64,000 nt of DNA from Nocardia speluncae NBRC 108251. Lineage in GTDB: Bacteria; Actinomycetota; Actinomycetes; Mycobacteriales; Mycobacteriaceae. Shown in pieces: positions 61,605-64,000 of the stretch; the first letter of the stretch is position 1; each line of letters opens with the position of its first letter. The stretch is taken from assembly GCF_001613245.1 (NCBI RefSeq), contig NZ_BDBZ01000018.1:1-64000 (forward strand), in the 5' to 3' direction. The notes beneath the pieces are model-generated. The model did no database searches. It was given only the letters and a program-made list of their open reading frames with translations, and had not been told where the DNA came from. Position numbers and translations under genes: made by a program.

Positions 61605-61618
61605 GGTAAACGTTTACC
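61605..61618. promoter_or_regulatory. LacI-type operator 2 (perfect)
   Basis: GGTAAACGTTTACC, a perfect 14-bp palindrome with the central CG pair typical of LacI/GalR sites, 26 bp before the start codon. It probably mediates autoregulation and control of the downstream oxidoreductase. Confidence 0.75.
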
Positions 61619-61644
61619 TACACATTTCGACGCTGGAAGGGATC

Positions 61645-62712
61645 ATGATGCGGGCTGGCGCGCGGGTGACGCTCAAGACGATCGCCGAATCGCTGGGGGT
61701 TTCGGTGAAGACCGTGTCGCGGGCGCTGGCGGGCAAGGATTCGGTCGGTGAAGAGCTGAGAGCACGGATCCGTGCGGAGGCCGACCGGCTCGGCTATGTA
61801 CCGAACTCGATGGCCAGATCGCTGGTCTCCGGGGCAGCGATGACGGTGGGAATGGTCATCACGCATCCGGCGAACCCGTTCTACGCCTCGCTGATCAGCG
61901 CTGTCGAGGAGCGCTGCCGCGCGAACGGCTATTCGCTGCTGCTCATGGTGACCGAGGAAGACCTGGAAACGGAGCGGGAAGCGGCGGAGGCACTGCTGCG
62001 GTGGGGAGTGGACGGGGCCGTGGCGACCCCCGTGCAGCAGGGGGCAGAGCATTGGCAGCGGTTGCGCGATTCCGGCGTGCCGATCGTGCTCGTCAACCGA
62101 GGGCTGGAGGGCTTCGACTCCGATTTCGTCGGTGTCGACCACGAACGGGGCACCTACGAAGCCGTCTCCCACCTGCTCGGCACCGGCGCCACCAGCATTC
62201 ATCTCCTCGAAGAGGACGTGCCGTTCTCCTCGGCGGCCGACCGGCGGGCGGGGTTCCACCGGGCGCTCACCGAACACAACATTGCGGTGCAGGACGACAC
62301 CGTCACTCTGGTGCCGCCGTCGACCGACGAGCGGCGGGCGCTGCCGTGGGATCCGGCCGCTGCCTACCGGTGTGCCCAGCAGTTGGTGAGCAGGCTCGAA
62401 CCGGGCGCGGCGGTAGTGACGGGCAGCGACTATTTCGCACTCGGTCTGTACCGCGCACTGGCCGAGAAGGGGATAGACGTGCCCGCGCACGTCTCGGTGA
62501 TCGGGCACGGTGACCTGCCGTTCGCCGCATATCTCCAACCCACGCTGGCCAGTGTCCGCCCCCCGGCCGACGAGATCGGCGCCCGCGCCGCGGAACTGCT
62601 GCTCGAACGCATTCAGGGTTCGACCGCCCCGCCCGCGACCATCTACCTCCCGCCGGAGCTGAAGATTCGCGCCTCGGCCGGCGGCGACCGCAACGAACCG
62701 AGAGGAAAATAG
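61645..62712 (+). CDS. LacI/GalR-family transcriptional regulator
   Basis: A 355-residue repressor. The N-terminal HTH and hinge helix (about residues 8-60) read VTLKTIAESLGVSVKTVSRA and LGYVPNSMARSLVSG; a periplasmic-binding-protein-like sensor follows (about 65-340). The next gene starts 2 bp after its stop, so it is first in an operon with an FAD oxidoreductase. Paired operators just upstream indicate autoregulation. The inducer is unknown, perhaps a sugar-like metabolite. Confidence 0.93.
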   Translation: MMRAGARVTLKTIAESLGVSVKTVSRALAGKDSVGEELRARIRAEADRLGYVPNSMARSLVSGAAMTVGMVITHPANPFYASLISAVEERCRANGYSLLLMVTEEDLETEREAAEALLRWGVDGAVATPVQQGAEHWQRLRDSGVPIVLVNRGLEGFDSDFVGVDHERGTYEAVSHLLGTGATSIHLLEEDVPFSSAADRRAGFHRALTEHNIAVQDDTVTLVPPSTDERRALPWDPAAAYRCAQQLVSRLEPGAAVVTGSDYFALGLYRALAEKGIDVPAHVSVIGHGDLPFAAYLQPTLASVRPPADEIGARAAELLLERIQGSTAPPATIYLPPELKIRASAGGDRNEPRGK

Positions 62713-62714
62713 CG

Positions 62715-64000
62715 ATGCCGAACGTGGAAAAACGCCAGACGACGGTGCATGAACCGGCCCGGGAGATCCCGGTTGTGGCCGATGTCGATGTCCTCGTGGT
62801 CGGCGGTGGACCTGCCGGTGTCTGTGCCGCTGTTGCCGCCGCCCGAGCGGGAGCGAGCACCTTCCTGCTCGAGCGGCACGGCTTTCTCGGTGGGATGTGG
62901 ACCGCCGGCATGGTTCTCACACTCGCCGGTTACAACTCCTGGCTGCGGCCCTACCACCGGTGCGTGGACGGTGTCCCCGCAGAGTGGCTGGCGCGCGCCG
63001 CGAAACAGGGCGGTGCGGTCGACGGTGACGGCTGGGTGTTGAACTCCGACCCGGAAGTGATGAAACGGGTCGCCGACGAAATGATCGAAACCGAGGGCAT
63101 CGGCCTGCTGCTGCACACCTGGGGCGCTCGCCCGATCGTCGAGAACGGTGCTGTACGAGGGGTTTTCGTCGAGAATGTCGACGGCCGGCGCGCCATTCGC
63201 GCCGCGGTCACCGTCGACTGCACCGGTAACGGCGATATCGTGGCCGGCGCCGGTGCCGACTGGGTCAAGGGCAACACGTTGCAGCCGATGACCATGCCGT
63301 TCCGCGTCGGCGATGTGACACCGGATCCCGGACGCGAGCACGCCGCACCGGTGCGCATCCCCATCGGCCCGGAGGCGACCCTGCTGCAGGAGCCGCTGCT
63401 GGGCCGGTATGCCTCCACGCGTCGCGATATCGATCTCGATGTGACCGCCATGCGGGCGGCCCGCTCCCGGGGGGAACTGCCCCCCTTCGGCGGCCCGTGG
63501 TTCGGTGGTATGGAGAAAGATGTCGCCTGGGTGAATACCACCCGGGTCATCGGCGATGCCTCCGACGCGGCGGAACTCACCCGCGCCGAGATCACCGGCC
63601 GCAAGGACACCGTGGTCATGCTCGACGCGCTGCGCGAGCACAGCCCGGCATTCGCGAACGGGCGGCTGCTGCAAACGAGTACCCAGATCGGTGTGCGCGA
63701 GACCCGGCGCCTGCTCGGGACCTATACGCTCACCGGCGACGATATCCGCGCCGATGCCCGGTTCGACGACGGCATCGCGGTCGGCTGCTGGCCGATCGAT
63801 GTGCATCCGGCCGGGGACGTCGGGGTGCACGCCATGTACGTGCCGCTCCCGTACGAGATTCCGTACCGCAGCCTGCTCCCGCGCACCACCGACGGACTGC
63901 TCGTCGCCGGCCGCTGTATCTCGGTGGACCGCGAAGCGCTCGGCTCCGCGCGGGTGGGTGCCACCTGTGCTGCGACAGGGCAGGCCGCAGGTGTGGCCGC
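62715..64000 (+). CDS. FAD-dependent oxidoreductase (FAD_oxidored type), truncated by the window end
   Basis: The first 428 residues of an FAD-dependent oxidoreductase; the gene runs off the window. The dinucleotide-binding motif is DVLVVGGGPAGVCAAVAAAR at about residues 24-43, followed by HGFLGGMWTAGM. TVDCTGNGDIVAGAGAD and, near the edge, GLLVAGRCISVDREALGSAR are typical of the FAD_oxidored family. Members occur in catabolic operons. With the LacI regulator in front, the substrate is probably an inducible carbon source. ATG 62715 follows the lacI stop by 2 bp. Confidence 0.9.
   Translation, partial: MPNVEKRQTTVHEPAREIPVVADVDVLVVGGGPAGVCAAVAAARAGASTFLLERHGFLGGMWTAGMVLTLAGYNSWLRPYHRCVDGVPAEWLARAAKQGGAVDGDGWVLNSDPEVMKRVADEMIETEGIGLLLHTWGARPIVENGAVRGVFVENVDGRRAIRAAVTVDCTGNGDIVAGAGADWVKGNTLQPMTMPFRVGDVTPDPGREHAAPVRIPIGPEATLLQEPLLGRYASTRRDIDLDVTAMRAARSRGELPPFGGPWFGGMEKDVAWVNTTRVIGDASDAAELTRAEITGRKDTVVMLDALREHSPAFANGRLLQTSTQIGVRETRRLLGTYTLTGDDIRADARFDDGIAVGCWPIDVHPAGDVGVHAMYVPLPYEIPYRSLLPRTTDGLLVAGRCISVDREALGSARVGATCAATGQAAGVA

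Larger units (their letters stand above)
61276..61644. other. Intergenic region with the lacI-type promoter
   Basis: 369 bp without a supported gene. A short inverted repeat CAGGTGA-GCT-TCACCTG at 61501-61517 and two LacI-type operators (listed separately) occupy its right half. Confidence 0.6.

Noticed and set aside
1..64000. CRISPR arrays, rRNA or tRNA genes, complete insertion sequences
   Set aside because: No regularly spaced repeats, rRNA-like blocks, tRNA TψC/anticodon patterns or transposase frames were noticed on reading. A tRNAscan or IS search was not possible.

Overview
The window is high-GC actinobacterial DNA, most probably Nocardia or a close relative. The signs are strong G/C third-position bias, frequent GTG starts, an ESX-type operon (PPE-like protein plus EspG chaperone), a DUF5753/DUF397 regulator pair, an LGFP-repeat lipoprotein and a lipid-droplet-associated protein. 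From memory, the backbone follows the order of M. tuberculosis Rv1084 to Rv1112: DUF255 thioredoxin-like protein, hemolysin III, short-chain Z-prenyl synthase, coaA, glyA, phoH2, fum, glpX, the Rv1100-like protein, xseB-xseA, the Rv1109c-like lipid-droplet protein, ispH, the DUF6542 protein and ychF. A desA-like gene is present but lies after fum.

Layout. 0.2-4 kb: two DHA2-type MFS pumps divergent from a TetR regulator with clear operator-like inverted repeats. 4.4-15.3 kb: RNase HI with a Cys/His tail, a DUF255 gene interrupted by a TAG-containing 24-nt insert inside its CxxC motif, an adenylate cyclase, hemolysin III, prenyl synthase, pantothenate kinase, a DUF885 protein, SHMT and a SnoaL-like protein. 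15.5-20.3 kb: PhoH2, DUF488, a small hypothetical, and an aldehyde dehydrogenase/DUF779 pair.

20.7-30.7 kb is accessory. It holds a four-gene ESX-associated operon, an XRE/DUF397 pair, a metal cassette (CmtR-like sensor, CDF exporter, DUF3703, membrane protein), two tandem paralogous membrane proteins of unknown function, and an Rpn-like PD-(D/E)XK protein. 31-41 kb returns to the conserved backbone.

41.3-56.2 kb carries DNA repair genes (sbcDC, an Ada-AlkA fusion with ogt), ybdD-cstA, a PNPOx-like protein, an unknown membrane-anchored protein, a MerR regulator fused to DNA sliding-clamp-like domains, a VOC protein and an AraC regulator. After ychF, 57.3-60.2 kb is a decayed island between two copies of the ychF 3' end. 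It contains a broken AbiE-like pair with a 34-bp palindromic operator, an internally deleted ychF fragment, a VOC remnant and an intact vapBC. The end holds DUF1059 and TetR genes and a LacI regulator with paired operators in front of a truncated FAD oxidoreductase gene.

The most unusual items are the DUF255 interruption, which resembles a translational-bypass element, the MerR-clamp fusion, the ychF duplication island, the tandem membrane paralogs with decayed leaders, and lineage-specific changes in RNase HI, SbcC and the desaturase.
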